A DNA stretch of 64,000 nucleotides from Acidobacteriota bacterium (GTDB lineage Bacteria > Acidobacteriota > Terriglobia > Acidiferrales > UBA7541), in the NCBI GenBank assembly GCA_003223245.1, contig QHYI01000114.1:1-64000 (forward strand). Direction: 5' to 3'. Positions 9,364 to 18,836 of the stretch are shown piece by piece. The number at the start of each line of letters is the position of its first letter. Position 1 is the stretch's first letter. The notes under the pieces are model-generated. The model searched no databases, was not told where the DNA came from, and saw nothing but the letters and a program-made list of their open reading frames with translations. Made by a program: the position numbers and the translations under genes.

Positions 9364-11151
9364 TTGAAGCCTAAGGCCATTTGCAATTGTTTTGCTTCGA
9401 CGCTTGCGTTTTTGTTTCTTTGCAGCTTTTTCTCTGCCGCTGCTAAAACCCAAACGCAAGCCAATCGCAAGCCGTCCCCGCCGCAGGCCTCCGCCACTCT
9501 GGAAGGCAACTGGGCCGGCTCCCTGCAAGCTGGCGATGCCGTTTTGCATCTCGTCTTGCACGTTTCCAAAGCCGAAGATGGCTCCCTCAAAGCCACCGTC
9601 GATAGTCTCGATCAAGGAGTTTACGGCATCGAAGTCACGGCCTTTTCCCAGGACGGCTCCGACCTCAAGTTCAGCGTTTCTTCTGTCGGCGCTCTCTACG
9701 AGGGAAAAATTTCTGCGGACTACTCGGGAATTCATGGTACCTGGTCGCAAGGCAACGTCGGCCTCCCGCTCTCCTTTCGTCGCCAGGCCCCGGGCGCGGG
9801 GGCAAAAAAGCCGGGCGACGCCATCGCCAGTTCTGAAGGGGTCTGGCAAGCGGCCTTGGAAGCCAACGGACTGCGCTTGCGTTTTCGGCTTCACGTTACG
9901 CATGATGACCAAAAGCAGTTGCTCGCGGCCCTCGACAGTCCCGATATGGGTATTAGCGGCCTGCCCGCCGTCAAGGTCAGCCAAAAACTGAGCGTCTTTC
10001 ATTTTGAAATTCCTGTTGTGGACGGCGTTTACGAAGGCACGATCAACCCCGCGAAGACCGCCATCACCGGAACCTGGACCCAGGGCGGCATCACGCGCAA
10101 CCTTACCTTTCAACGCTCCGATCAGTTGCTCGAACTCATTCGTCCGCAAAATCCGAAGAAACCTTATCCTTATCGCGAAGAAGAAGTCACTTTCGCCAAT
10201 CCAAAGGCGCAAGTCTCGCTCGCCGGAACGTTGACGCTTCCGTCCGGGCAAGGGCCGTTTCCCGCGGCCATTCTCATCGCCGGCTCCGGTCCTCAGGACC
10301 GCGACGAAACCGTCGCCGGCCATCATCCCTTCCTCGTGCTCGCCGACCATCTCACGCGCAAAGGCATTGCTGTTCTTCGCTACGACAAACGCGGCATCGG
10401 CAAATCCACCGGTGAATTTGATCAAGCTACCACGCTAGATTTCGCCGGCGATGCGGCCCGGGCGCTTGCCTACCTGAAATCCCGCAAAGAAATCGAGGCC
10501 CACAACATCGGCCTCATCGGCCACAGCGAGGGCGGAATCATCGCTCCCATGCTTGTCTCGCAGTCTTCGGATGTGGCGTGGGTCGTCTTGCTTGCCGCTC
10601 CCGGCTTGAAAGGCGAAGACGTGATGCTACTTCAGTCCGAGAGCATTCTGAAGGCCGCTGGTTTCGACGACGATCGCATCGCCAAAGCCCGCGATTTCAA
10701 CCAGCAGTCGTACGCTTTGGCTCGCAAAGAAAGGGATCCGGAAGCGCTCGAAGCCAAGCTGACGGCTCTTGTCGACTCCACCGGGATGAGCACCACCTTG
10801 CCTCCCACCGTGCTCAAACCACAGGCGCAGGTGATGACCTCGCCTTGGTTTCGCTTCTTCCTCGATTACGATCCCATTCCCGCTTTGAAGAAAACGCAGT
10901 GTCCGGTCTTGGCGCTCAATGGCGACAAGGATTTGCAAATGGCTTCCAAAGAGAACCTCGGACAGATTCGCAAAGCTCTACAGGAAGGCGGCAACAAGGA
11001 TTTTCAAACCAAAGAGCTTCCCGGCTTGAACCATCTTTTTCAGCACGCTCCCACCGGCTCGCCCACCGAATACGGCGGCATCGAAGAAACCTTTTCGCCG
11101 GACGCCCTCACCAGCATCTCCGACTGGATCCTCAAGCACACAGCTCCCTGA
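9364..11151 (+). CDS. Secreted alpha/beta hydrolase with two N-terminal beta-rich repeats
   Basis: About 595 residues from a TTG start at 9364, chosen because GGAGG lies seven bases upstream; an in-frame ATG at 9286 would add an unlikely leader. A signal peptide (LAFLFLCSFFSAAA) is followed by two related segments of about 110 residues, each starting with a W-containing box (EGNWAGSLQAG and EGVWQAALEAN) and ending in GTWSQG or GTWTQG. The C-terminal half is an alpha/beta hydrolase with the oxyanion region AGSGPQDRDE, YDKRGIGKS and the nucleophile elbow GHSEGG. The final catalytic His is probably in LPGLNHLFQ. The substrate is unknown; an esterase or peptidase role is possible. Confidence 0.88.
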   Translation: MKPKAICNCFASTLAFLFLCSFFSAAAKTQTQANRKPSPPQASATLEGNWAGSLQAGDAVLHLVLHVSKAEDGSLKATVDSLDQGVYGIEVTAFSQDGSDLKFSVSSVGALYEGKISADYSGIHGTWSQGNVGLPLSFRRQAPGAGAKKPGDAIASSEGVWQAALEANGLRLRFRLHVTHDDQKQLLAALDSPDMGISGLPAVKVSQKLSVFHFEIPVVDGVYEGTINPAKTAITGTWTQGGITRNLTFQRSDQLLELIRPQNPKKPYPYREEEVTFANPKAQVSLAGTLTLPSGQGPFPAAILIAGSGPQDRDETVAGHHPFLVLADHLTRKGIAVLRYDKRGIGKSTGEFDQATTLDFAGDAARALAYLKSRKEIEAHNIGLIGHSEGGIIAPMLVSQSSDVAWVVLLAAPGLKGEDVMLLQSESILKAAGFDDDRIAKARDFNQQSYALARKERDPEALEAKLTALVDSTGMSTTLPPTVLKPQAQVMTSPWFRFFLDYDPIPALKKTQCPVLALNGDKDLQMASKENLGQIRKALQEGGNKDFQTKELPGLNHLFQHAPTGSPTEYGGIEETFSPDALTSISDWILKHTAP

Positions 11152-11255
11152 ATCTGCGACGCCCTCGCTCGCGTGTATTGGTTGCATTCCATCTGCTCTT
11201 TGAATTCCTAAAACAGCGCGTCTTGCTATTATGGTAACGAGATCAGACCGTTTCC

Positions 11256-13391
11256 ATGGCCCAGACCTTCCATCTTGCCCTTCTCATCCACGCGCACCAA
11301 CCCTGCGGCAACTTCGAGCACGTCCTCGAAAAAGCCTACGACGATTCTTACCTTCCTTTTGTGGAACATCTCGAAAAACATCCCGGGATTCGCGTTGGGC
11401 TTCATTATTCCGGGCCGCTTCTGACCTGGATTGAGCAACACCGTTGCGAATATTTCTACCGCCTGAAAAATCTGGTCCAGAGCGGCCAGGTCGAACTTGT
11501 TGGCGGCGGGTTTTACGAACCAATTCTCATCTCCATTCCGCCTGAAGATCAATGCGAGCAGATCAGGCGCCTTGCCGACTATCTGGAAAAACACTTTGGG
11601 GCGCGCCCCTCCGGCGCGTGGCTTGCCGAACGCGTTTGGGAGCCCCAGCTTCCCCGTGCGCTTGCCGCGGCCAACGTGGCTTACACGCTCGTGGACGACA
11701 TGCACTTTCTCGCCGCCGGATTCGAGCCCGAGGAGCTTTTTGGCGCGTACATCGCCGAAGATCGCGGCAAAAGCGTCTGGCTCTATCCTGGACAAAAAGC
11801 GCTGCGCTATCTCGTCCCTTTCGGCAAAGTTGAAGACGTCATCGCCTATCTGCGCGATGCGGCCAGCGTGCATCCCGGCGGCGTCGCGGCCATGGGCGAC
11901 GACATGGAGAAATTTGGCGTCTGGCCCGGCACCCACGAGCACTGTTACACGAACGGCTGGCTCTCCGATTTTTTTGCCGCACTTGAGGAAAATTCCGATT
12001 GGCTCAACGTCTGCACTCCGGGAGAATATCTTGCTTTCCACTCACCGTTGGGCCGCGCCGACCTCCCCACCGCTTCCTACACGGAAATGATGGAGTGGGT
12101 GTTTCCTACGCGCGTCCGCCAGCGTTACCACACCGTGCTTCAGGAATTCGCTTCGCGACCGGAAGTGCTCGCTTTTCTCCGCGGCGGCTCCTGGCGCGGC
12201 TTTTTCCGCAAGTATCCCGAGTCCAATCTGCTTCACAAAAAGATGTTGCACGTTTCTGCGCGCATCGCTGCGGTGCCCGAGTGCGACGATCCCAAACAAG
12301 CCGATGAGCTTGCGGACGCGCGCGACCTCCTCTTGCGCGCGCAATGCAACGACGCTTACTGGCACGGCATCTTCGGCGGCATCTACGCCCCGCATCTGCG
12401 CACCGATCCCGCGCGAAATCTCATTCGCGCCGAAGCCATCGCCGACCGCTTGACCCCCGGGGCGCATGCGCCGCGCGTCGAAATGCTCGACTACGACGCC
12501 GACGGCACAAACGAACTTCTTTTTGCGGCGCCTGAATTTCAAGCGCTCCTGAAACCCAGCGATGGCGGCACCCTCGCCGCGCTCGATTTTCGTCCTGCAG
12601 CAGCCACGCTCATCAATTCCATTTTCCGCCGTCCGGAGGCTTACCATTCCCGCTTGCGTGAAGCTGCGGGAGCCGCTGCGGGCGGCGCTGCCGTTTCCAT
12701 TCACGAACAAACACGCGTCAAAGAGCCGGGCCTCGAGCGCTATCTTCGCTATGACCGCTGGCCGCGCCACGCCTTCCGCATCCTGATTTTTGATCCTTCG
12801 CGAACACAGCACGATTACGAAACGCTCGAGCTGCGCGAAGACGGCGGTTTCGCCGGAGGCGGCTACAGCGTCAAAAACTCTGCTGCGGCTAGCGCCGAGC
12901 TTTTTCGCGCCGATGCGCTTGTTCTTCGCGGCAAAACGGAAGCCTCGGCGCCAAAACTTCTCCTCTTCAAGCATTTCTGGTTCAATCCCAGTCCAAACGG
13001 TTTTGAAGTTGCCTGCGAAATTCGCCTGAAGCTCAAGGAGCTGCTCGAAAGACCCGTGGCTGTCGGGATCGAATCCATCATCAATCTTCTTGCTCCCAGC
13101 GAGCCGGACCGCTTTTTTGAAACTCCTGCCGGTCACGCCAATCTTCGCTTCAGCGGCACGCTGCCTGCCCCGATCCTGCACATGGAAGATGGCTGGCAGC
13201 GCATTCGCGTCTGCGTGCACGCTCCTTTGTCCGAGGCATTCTGGGTCGCGCCCATTGAAACCGTCTCCGAATCCGAAGAAGGTTTCGAGCGCGTCTACCA
13301 AGGCTCGCAGATTCTTGCCGTGTGGCACGCGCCGCTCAGCACACAAAAAGTCTGGTCCGCCCGCCTCCTCTGGCGCATCGAATCCTTCTGA
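11256..13391 (+). CDS. Glycoside hydrolase family 57 enzyme (4-alpha-glucanotransferase/amylase-like)
   Basis: A 711-residue cytoplasmic protein with the GH57 (beta/alpha)7 barrel at the N-terminus, starting with the HAHQPCGNF motif. The nucleophile Glu is E125 in AWLAERVWEP and the acid/base Asp is D215 or D216 in MGDDMEKFGVWPGT. The rest corresponds to the DUF1925/DUF1926 regions found in 4-alpha-glucanotransferases of the Thermococcus litoralis type. It probably acts on alpha-1,4-glucans such as glycogen. No other glycogen gene is adjacent. Confidence 0.92.
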   Translation: MAQTFHLALLIHAHQPCGNFEHVLEKAYDDSYLPFVEHLEKHPGIRVGLHYSGPLLTWIEQHRCEYFYRLKNLVQSGQVELVGGGFYEPILISIPPEDQCEQIRRLADYLEKHFGARPSGAWLAERVWEPQLPRALAAANVAYTLVDDMHFLAAGFEPEELFGAYIAEDRGKSVWLYPGQKALRYLVPFGKVEDVIAYLRDAASVHPGGVAAMGDDMEKFGVWPGTHEHCYTNGWLSDFFAALEENSDWLNVCTPGEYLAFHSPLGRADLPTASYTEMMEWVFPTRVRQRYHTVLQEFASRPEVLAFLRGGSWRGFFRKYPESNLLHKKMLHVSARIAAVPECDDPKQADELADARDLLLRAQCNDAYWHGIFGGIYAPHLRTDPARNLIRAEAIADRLTPGAHAPRVEMLDYDADGTNELLFAAPEFQALLKPSDGGTLAALDFRPAAATLINSIFRRPEAYHSRLREAAGAAAGGAAVSIHEQTRVKEPGLERYLRYDRWPRHAFRILIFDPSRTQHDYETLELREDGGFAGGGYSVKNSAAASAELFRADALVLRGKTEASAPKLLLFKHFWFNPSPNGFEVACEIRLKLKELLERPVAVGIESIINLLAPSEPDRFFETPAGHANLRFSGTLPAPILHMEDGWQRIRVCVHAPLSEAFWVAPIETVSESEEGFERVYQGSQILAVWHAPLSTQKVWSARLLWRIESF

Positions 13392-13503
13392 TCGCGCAGA
13401 TGCGTTCCGAATGGGGACGCACCCCCCCACCCTGGCAGTTTTCGTAACAGTTGCAAGGATGCCGGCGCTAGGAAATAACCGAAAGAAAAGTGGGAACTTC
13501 TGG

Positions 13504-14655
13504 CTAGGGTTGGGCGGCGCGGGTGGTGGCGGGCGTATAAGTTGGCGGGTTGCGGGTCAGCTTGCGGACGACAAATTCTTGCAGGAGGCTGGTGGCGGCG
13601 CCGGAGCCAATGGCAACCAGGGTGTTCTCAAAAGTCACGGTCGCATCGCGATCGGATTCCGGATAGTACAGATTGGAGAGGCCGCCTGCGGCGAGGCTGC
13701 CGAGCATCGAGGAGTAATTGGCCTGCCAGTGTCCATTGTCGCCTTTACAGATAAACGCCGTGGCAATGGCATAAAAAAACCGGGAGCGCCGTGTGCCGGT
13801 CCCTTTATAGAAGTACCGTGGGTCTTGTTTCAGGACAGACGGCAGGATGGCCCCGCCGATAAACGTGCTGATGGCCGAGTCGGCGTACGACGCGCCGTAG
13901 CGCTTGGCGTAGCCCTGCGCGCCTTGGCCATAGCCGCCGAAGGCGTTGGCCGCTTGCTGAACTCCGGCAATGGCTCCCGTCAAGCCAAAGTTGATGGGAT
14001 CGATGGTGGCCTTCCACGCGAGCTCAAATTTTTGTTTCGGGTTGAGCGGAGCGGCGGCGGAGTTATAAGTGACATAAAAATTGGGAATGACGCCGAGGAC
14101 GCGCTGCTTCTCTTCATCCTTAATCTCGGCTTCGGCTATTTCGACCGGCGTCATCGCGACTTTCACTGCGGTGGCAGCCGGCGCTACGTCCAGGACGACC
14201 GGCGGCAGCGCGTGATCCTCGCCCGGTTCGAGCGTTCCCGAAGCGGTCTCGAGAGTGAACCCCGGGGCTGTGACCGTAAGCTGGAAGGGCCCGGGAGCGA
14301 TTCCGGAAAAGAAGAATTGGCCGTCGGCATCGGACGTCGCTTCCTGGTTGAGCGAAGAGTTTTCGCGCGCGAGTTGCACGTGGGCTCCCGGGATGATGGC
14401 TCCGGTTCGATCCACAACGGTTCCGCTGATCGTTCCTGTGCGAGGCGTCGGCAACGGCTGTTCGGGGGCTAGAGCGCCTTGGGCGTTCGAGGATTGTTGA
14501 GGTTGCGCTGAAGCCGAAAAACTGCAGAGGAGGACGGCACAAAGCAAAAGGGAAGAAGGAAGTACCAAGAACAAACTTCCACTGCCAAAGACCAGGCGCT
14601 CGGAGGTTCGGCCCACAGAATTTTTGCAGCAGCCCTTTCTTGCTGAGTTCACCAT
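13504..14655 (-). CDS. Exported protein with CarboxypepD_reg domain, unknown function
   Basis: A 383-residue protein of a type I associate with acidobacteria. A long N-terminus contains a hydrophobic signal segment (residues about 28-50, ending SFSASAQ). A carboxypeptidase regulatory-like beta-sandwich follows (about residues 72-155: TGTISGTVVDRTGAIIPGA, then SDADGQFFFSGIAPGPF). The C-terminal 200 residues contain glycine-rich helical segments that could insert in a membrane, and the motif KQDPRYFYKG. No enzymatic motif is visible. Cell-envelope location is inferred from the signal. Confidence 0.8.
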   Translation of the reverse strand: MVNSARKGCCKNSVGRTSERLVFGSGSLFLVLPSSLLLCAVLLCSFSASAQPQQSSNAQGALAPEQPLPTPRTGTISGTVVDRTGAIIPGAHVQLARENSSLNQEATSDADGQFFFSGIAPGPFQLTVTAPGFTLETASGTLEPGEDHALPPVVLDVAPAATAVKVAMTPVEIAEAEIKDEEKQRVLGVIPNFYVTYNSAAAPLNPKQKFELAWKATIDPINFGLTGAIAGVQQAANAFGGYGQGAQGYAKRYGASYADSAISTFIGGAILPSVLKQDPRYFYKGTGTRRSRFFYAIATAFICKGDNGHWQANYSSMLGSLAAGGLSNLYYPESDRDATVTFENTLVAIGSGAATSLLQEFVVRKLTRNPPTYTPATTRAAQP

Positions 14656-14947
14656 CGAGTCTACCTTTATTATCCCTTGGGTCGTTTGGCCAACAAAGTT
14701 TTGACGCGCTGGAGGTGCCTAAAGTTTCCACACGCGATTTTCGGTTGGATGGCGTTGGCTGGTTGAAGGTTGGATGAACGGCGTGGTGTATCAAGGGGCC
14801 TTCCGGACAAAAATGCACACGCCTTTTGCCTAAAGGGGTTTACCCGTTCGTTTTTCCTTAGAGTTACCTATTGTTCCCCGGGGATGTCCTGGCTAGCGTC
14901 CTGGAAGGCCAACCCATTTATAAGGATTGTCAAACCTTGGAGGAAAT

Positions 14948-16300
14948 ATGGGTTTCAAGAACGATTTAGGGACACGCTCGAAATGTCTTCTTGCTGTGCC
15001 AATCCTGGTTCTATGGAGCGCTATTGGGGGCACGGCCAAGGCGCAAAGTGTGGTGAAAGTGACCGGGACACAAGGGAATTGGCAACTCACTCTCAACGGC
15101 CAGCCTTATTACATTAAAGGATTGGATTATGGGCCAGATCTCAAAACAACGCAGAGCACCACAAACGCCTACGTGGCGGACCTCGTAGCTACCGGAGCGA
15201 ATACGACGCGCACGTGGGGGACCGGTTCCACGACCTCCAATCTGCTCGCGGCGGTAGACCTTTACAACGCGCACGTGGTCATGGGATTTTGGCTGAACCA
15301 GAATGTAAACTACTGCACCGCGGCCAACCTGAACACGACACTGAACCAGATCGTGAACTGGGTGAATTCCTATAAGAATGACCCGGGAGTGCTGATCTGG
15401 GACATCGGCAACGAAGTGATTCTGCAGGCGCAGAACTATTTTTCGGGAACGACGCTAGAAAACGACCGTGTGTGCTACGCGCAGTTTGTGAATCAAATTT
15501 CGCAGGCCATTCATGCCGCAGACCCCAATCATCCAACTACTTCTACCGATGCCTGGACCGGAGCTTGGCCCTATTACGCGCAGTATTCCCCCGACCTGGA
15601 CCTGCTTGCGGTGAACTCTTACGGAGGTGTCTGCACGGTCGAGAGCGCTTGGTCGAGCGGCCCGAATAACAATGGCGTGCCTTATACCAAGCCCTATATC
15701 GTTACGGAGTTTGGGCCTTCCGGCGAATGGGAGGTTCCCAACGACTCCAACGGAGTGCCACTCGAGCCCACGGATCTTGAGAAGGCCGCGGCCTATCCCA
15801 ATGCCTGGGCCTGCATTACCGGTTCCAATGGAAATGGGGCTGCCGGAGTTTCTCTCGGGGCCACGGCGTTCATTTACGGCAACAAGAACGACTTCGGGGG
15901 CGTATGGTTTAACGATGAATACACCACGTCGATGACGAAGCGGCTCTCCTACTATTCGCAGTTCAAGATGTACACGGGAGTGGCATCTACGGCCAACCAG
16001 CCACCTGCGTGCCAAAGCATGACGCTCAGCCAAACATCGCATATCGCGCCAGGAAGCACGTTCACGGTGACAACGGATTTTGTCGATCCGGAGAACGACC
16101 CGATGACCTTCAATCTCATGATCAACGAAAAGTACATTAACGGCAGCACCTCTCTGACCAATGCGACATTTACGCAGACCGGCCCGCAGACCTTTACGGT
16201 GACGGCGCCCACCACGGCCGGGGTGTGGAAGCTTTATGTTTATGCGTTTGACGGCCACAACAACGTGGGGATTCAATCCGCTTCGTTCGCCGTGCAATAG
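14948..16300 (+). CDS. Exported glycoside hydrolase (GH2/GH5-like TIM barrel) with C-terminal Ig-like domain
   Basis: A 450-residue protein with a signal peptide (cleavage near AKAQ, residue 33). A TIM-barrel glycosidase domain begins with LNGQPYYIKGLDYGP. The likely acid/base is E156 in WDIGNEV and the likely nucleophile is E254 in IVTEFGPSGEW. The C-terminal 100 residues (from about 345) form an Ig/cadherin-like module with the calcium-type motif DPENDPMTF. The start at 14948 is supported by GGAGG just upstream. The glycan target is unknown; a beta-glucan is possible. Confidence 0.85.
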   Translation: MGFKNDLGTRSKCLLAVPILVLWSAIGGTAKAQSVVKVTGTQGNWQLTLNGQPYYIKGLDYGPDLKTTQSTTNAYVADLVATGANTTRTWGTGSTTSNLLAAVDLYNAHVVMGFWLNQNVNYCTAANLNTTLNQIVNWVNSYKNDPGVLIWDIGNEVILQAQNYFSGTTLENDRVCYAQFVNQISQAIHAADPNHPTTSTDAWTGAWPYYAQYSPDLDLLAVNSYGGVCTVESAWSSGPNNNGVPYTKPYIVTEFGPSGEWEVPNDSNGVPLEPTDLEKAAAYPNAWACITGSNGNGAAGVSLGATAFIYGNKNDFGGVWFNDEYTTSMTKRLSYYSQFKMYTGVASTANQPPACQSMTLSQTSHIAPGSTFTVTTDFVDPENDPMTFNLMINEKYINGSTSLTNATFTQTGPQTFTVTAPTTAGVWKLYVYAFDGHNNVGIQSASFAVQ

Positions 16301-16366
16301 GGCTGAAAAGGGGGGTCAAAAGAAGGGATTGGAAGACGCGCAGTTACCAAATGCCAGGCGAAAGCT

Positions 16367-17335
16367 TCATTCCGCTATAAGCAGGGTTTGGGCGAAGGGC
16401 CACTCCTCGTCGATCCACTGGGCTTGGCAGCGGAAGCCGGAGCGCCCGGCCATCTCGGGAATTTCTTCGGCTCTGTATTTGTAGGAGCTTTCGGTCCAAA
16501 TGGTTTCGTCCTCGTCGAGAACGATGCGCAGATTGGATGAGTGGATGCGCACGCTTTGCCGACAGGTGGAGCGCAAATGCATTTCGATGCGGCGGTCGGC
16601 GTAATTCCAGCGCGCTTCGTGCCGGAAACAGCTCAAATCGAAGTCCGCGCCAAGCTCCCTGTTGATGCGGGCAAGCAAATTTAAATTGAAAGCCGCGGTG
16701 ACGCCCGCGGGGTCGTCGTAAGCGAGGAGTTGCAGGTCGACGGGCTTCTCCAAATCGGTCCCGAGCAGGAGCGCATCGCCGGGGCGCAAAGTGGCCCGCA
16801 CTTGGCGCAAAAATTCTTCGCCCGCATCGCGGTCGAAGTTGCCGATGGCGCTGCCGAGAAAGAGCACCAAAACATGGTCGCGCTCGTCGCGCCCTTCAGC
16901 CACCGAGCGCAACCCTTCGAGGTAGGGTTGTTCGTAACCGACGACGCTCACCAGATCGATATGCGCCAATTCCTTTTCGCAGGCGGCCAAGGCGTGCGGA
17001 GAAATTTCGATGGGGTAGTAATACGTGATTTGCCGACGCGACAGCGCTTCGAGAATCCAGCGCGTCTTTTTCCCCGAGCCGCTGCCGAGTTCCGCTACGC
17101 GCACTGGCGAAGGCAGGCGGTTCACGATTTCCTCGGAATATTGTTGCAGCAAACGCGTGTCAGCGCGCGTGAGTCCGTATTCCGGCAGAACGCAAATGGC
17201 TTCGAACAGCGCGGAACCCACTTCGTCATACAAGTATTTTGAGGGTAGTTCGCGCTGGCCGGGCTTGGTGAGGCTTTCGCGCACGTCGGCCGCAAATTCC
17301 GACACGTGCTGGAGCGTTAAAGCAGGCGGCGACAT
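16367..17335 (-). CDS. egtD: L-histidine N-alpha-methyltransferase (ergothioneine synthesis)
   Basis: It trimethylates histidine to hercynine using SAM, the first step of ergothioneine synthesis. The protein has 322 residues. Recognisable blocks are the N-terminal LPSKYLYDEVGSALFEAI, the SAM-binding AELGSGSGKKTRWIL, LFLGSAIGNFDRD, and the C-terminal IWTESSYKY region used in histidine binding. It lies 52 bases downstream of egtB on the same strand, giving a two-gene egtB-egtD unit. The usual egtA and egtE genes are absent, consistent with a short pathway using cysteine directly (inference). Confidence 0.95.
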   Translation of the reverse strand: MSPPALTLQHVSEFAADVRESLTKPGQRELPSKYLYDEVGSALFEAICVLPEYGLTRADTRLLQQYSEEIVNRLPSPVRVAELGSGSGKKTRWILEALSRRQITYYYPIEISPHALAACEKELAHIDLVSVVGYEQPYLEGLRSVAEGRDERDHVLVLFLGSAIGNFDRDAGEEFLRQVRATLRPGDALLLGTDLEKPVDLQLLAYDDPAGVTAAFNLNLLARINRELGADFDLSCFRHEARWNYADRRIEMHLRSTCRQSVRIHSSNLRIVLDEDETIWTESSYKYRAEEIPEMAGRSGFRCQAQWIDEEWPFAQTLLIAE

Positions 17336-17387
17336 GTTCTATCTCCTGAGCTGGACTCGAACTGCGTCTGAGCCGGTGGTCTGCTTC

Positions 17388-18722
17388 TTAGCCCTCGACG
17401 CAACGGAAAGTCGCGTAAACGTACGGGTAATGTGGCTGGAACCAGTTACGGAACGAACGACGCAGCATGCACGCGGCGGTGCGGGGTGAGCCGCCTTTCA
17501 TCACGTAATGCTTGCCGTCAAAGAAATTTGCGGAATAACCTGGATAAAAGGGCATCGGCGTGAATCCCGGGAAGGGCGCGAACTCCGTGCGCGTCCACTC
17601 CCAGCCGTTGCCAACAAGATCGTAGACGCCGAAGGCGCTGGCACCTGCGGGATGCGCGCCAACCGGTGAGGGGTCCCAGGAACGAAAATCGAAATTGCCA
17701 TGGAGCTCGCTCGGCGGTTCGTCGCCCCAGGGGTAGCGGCGCTCGCGGTTGCCTTTGGGCGCGCCGTAGGCGGCGCGATGAAACTGCGCTTCGGTCGGGA
17801 GCTTGCGTCCGAGCCAGTTAGCGTAGGCGGTGGCTTCTGCGTGAGTCACGTACACCGGCCATTCCTGAGGGAGGCGGATCTCACCGAACATCGTGCGAAG
17901 CACCCAGAGATTGCCTTCATCCCTCCAGAACATTGGATGCTGAATATTCTCTTTGGTTTTCCAGGCCCAGCCCTCCGGGGTCCAAAGAGAGCGGTCGTGG
18001 TACCCGCCCCCCTGCATAAAGCGCAAGAAGTCGTGGTTCGTGACATTATGGCTGTCGATGGCGAACTCGGGAACGGAAACCTCGTGTGCGGCAAATTCGT
18101 TGTCCCAGCCAAATTCCTGTTCGCTCGAATCGCGAATCCCCAGGGTGGCGCGGCCCGCAGGAATTTCTACCAGGCGGGATTTCGCGCGAGGGGCTTTCCA
18201 CGCCACTTTTTCCGGGCCACAAATCTTTTTATTTGCAGGCAGCCGGTGCAGCATGTAGGCGAGCGTTTCGGCGTGCATCAAGCGATGCTCAATGGCCACG
18301 TGGAGCATTTGCATCAAATGGGGATGGCCCTCTTCGGGGCGCGTAAGGGCATGTTCGATGGCGCGATCGAGTTCTTCACGGATGCGCGTGTTGTAGCGCG
18401 CTATTTCCTGGCGCGTCGGCCAGTCTTCGGGCTTGTCTTCCGGCAAGCCGCCACCGACCGGATCGATGCCGAAGGAAAAGAGTCGATCGAAGGTCGCATG
18501 GAAGGACCGCAGCCCGAAGGCGCGTTGCGAGAGCAGGTTCCAGTCGAAGGCTTCGACATGGCCCAGGTAAAAAATAATGCGATGCCGCTCTGGAATGGGC
18601 CGGTCGTACAATGCCTCTTCCTGGATCAATTGGAAAAGTTCGTCGGTTCGCGCGCGGGCTTTCAGCAGGCGGGTATGAAGATCGTGACGGATGCGGACAG
18701 CGGCGGCAGCGAGTGCTCCCAT
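17388..18722 (-). CDS. egtB: EgtB-like hercynine sulfoxide synthase (or SenA-like)
   Basis: A 444-residue non-haem iron enzyme joining a thiol to hercynine. The N-terminal DinB-like domain holds the candidate iron ligands in YLGHVEAFDW and in AIEHRLMHAET. The C-terminal formylglycine-generating-enzyme-like domain runs from about residue 185 and contains VGNGWEWTRTEF and the final RRSFRNWFQPHYPYVYATFR block. The pairing with egtD supports ergothioneine. The related SenA family makes selenoneine and has similar domains, so donor identity is not certain; no senB or senC is visible. The start at 18722 is the first Met before the helical DinB region. Confidence 0.9.
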   Translation of the reverse strand: MGALAAAAVRIRHDLHTRLLKARARTDELFQLIQEEALYDRPIPERHRIIFYLGHVEAFDWNLLSQRAFGLRSFHATFDRLFSFGIDPVGGGLPEDKPEDWPTRQEIARYNTRIREELDRAIEHALTRPEEGHPHLMQMLHVAIEHRLMHAETLAYMLHRLPANKKICGPEKVAWKAPRAKSRLVEIPAGRATLGIRDSSEQEFGWDNEFAAHEVSVPEFAIDSHNVTNHDFLRFMQGGGYHDRSLWTPEGWAWKTKENIQHPMFWRDEGNLWVLRTMFGEIRLPQEWPVYVTHAEATAYANWLGRKLPTEAQFHRAAYGAPKGNRERRYPWGDEPPSELHGNFDFRSWDPSPVGAHPAGASAFGVYDLVGNGWEWTRTEFAPFPGFTPMPFYPGYSANFFDGKHYVMKGGSPRTAACMLRRSFRNWFQPHYPYVYATFRCVEG

Positions 18723-18836
18723 GGCGTTGCCCCCTTCGTTAGATGCCAGGTCCGACAGAAGGATGCGCCAAAAATCGGCGTCGGGAGGCGAACTACATTA
18801 GTATGGTCGCGCCGGGAATTGGGGCTGTCAACCGAA

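Noticed and set aside
9073-10425. Long minus-strand open frame (450 codons) opposite the ferredoxin and hydrolase genes
   Set aside because: Antisense to two well-supported genes; composition is that of a GC-rich shadow frame and no family motif is visible.
12042-13430. Long minus-strand open frame (462 codons) opposite the GH57 gene
   Set aside because: Fully antisense to a gene with catalytic motifs; no recognisable protein features.
17335-17390. Possible tRNA-like stretch (GGACTCGAAC) between egtD and egtB
   Set aside because: No cloverleaf can be formed around it; the remaining arms are missing.
17700-18836. Upstream extension of the ABC ATPase frame
   Set aside because: It lies antisense to egtB and reads as low-quality sequence; the ATPase family start fits ATG 18837.
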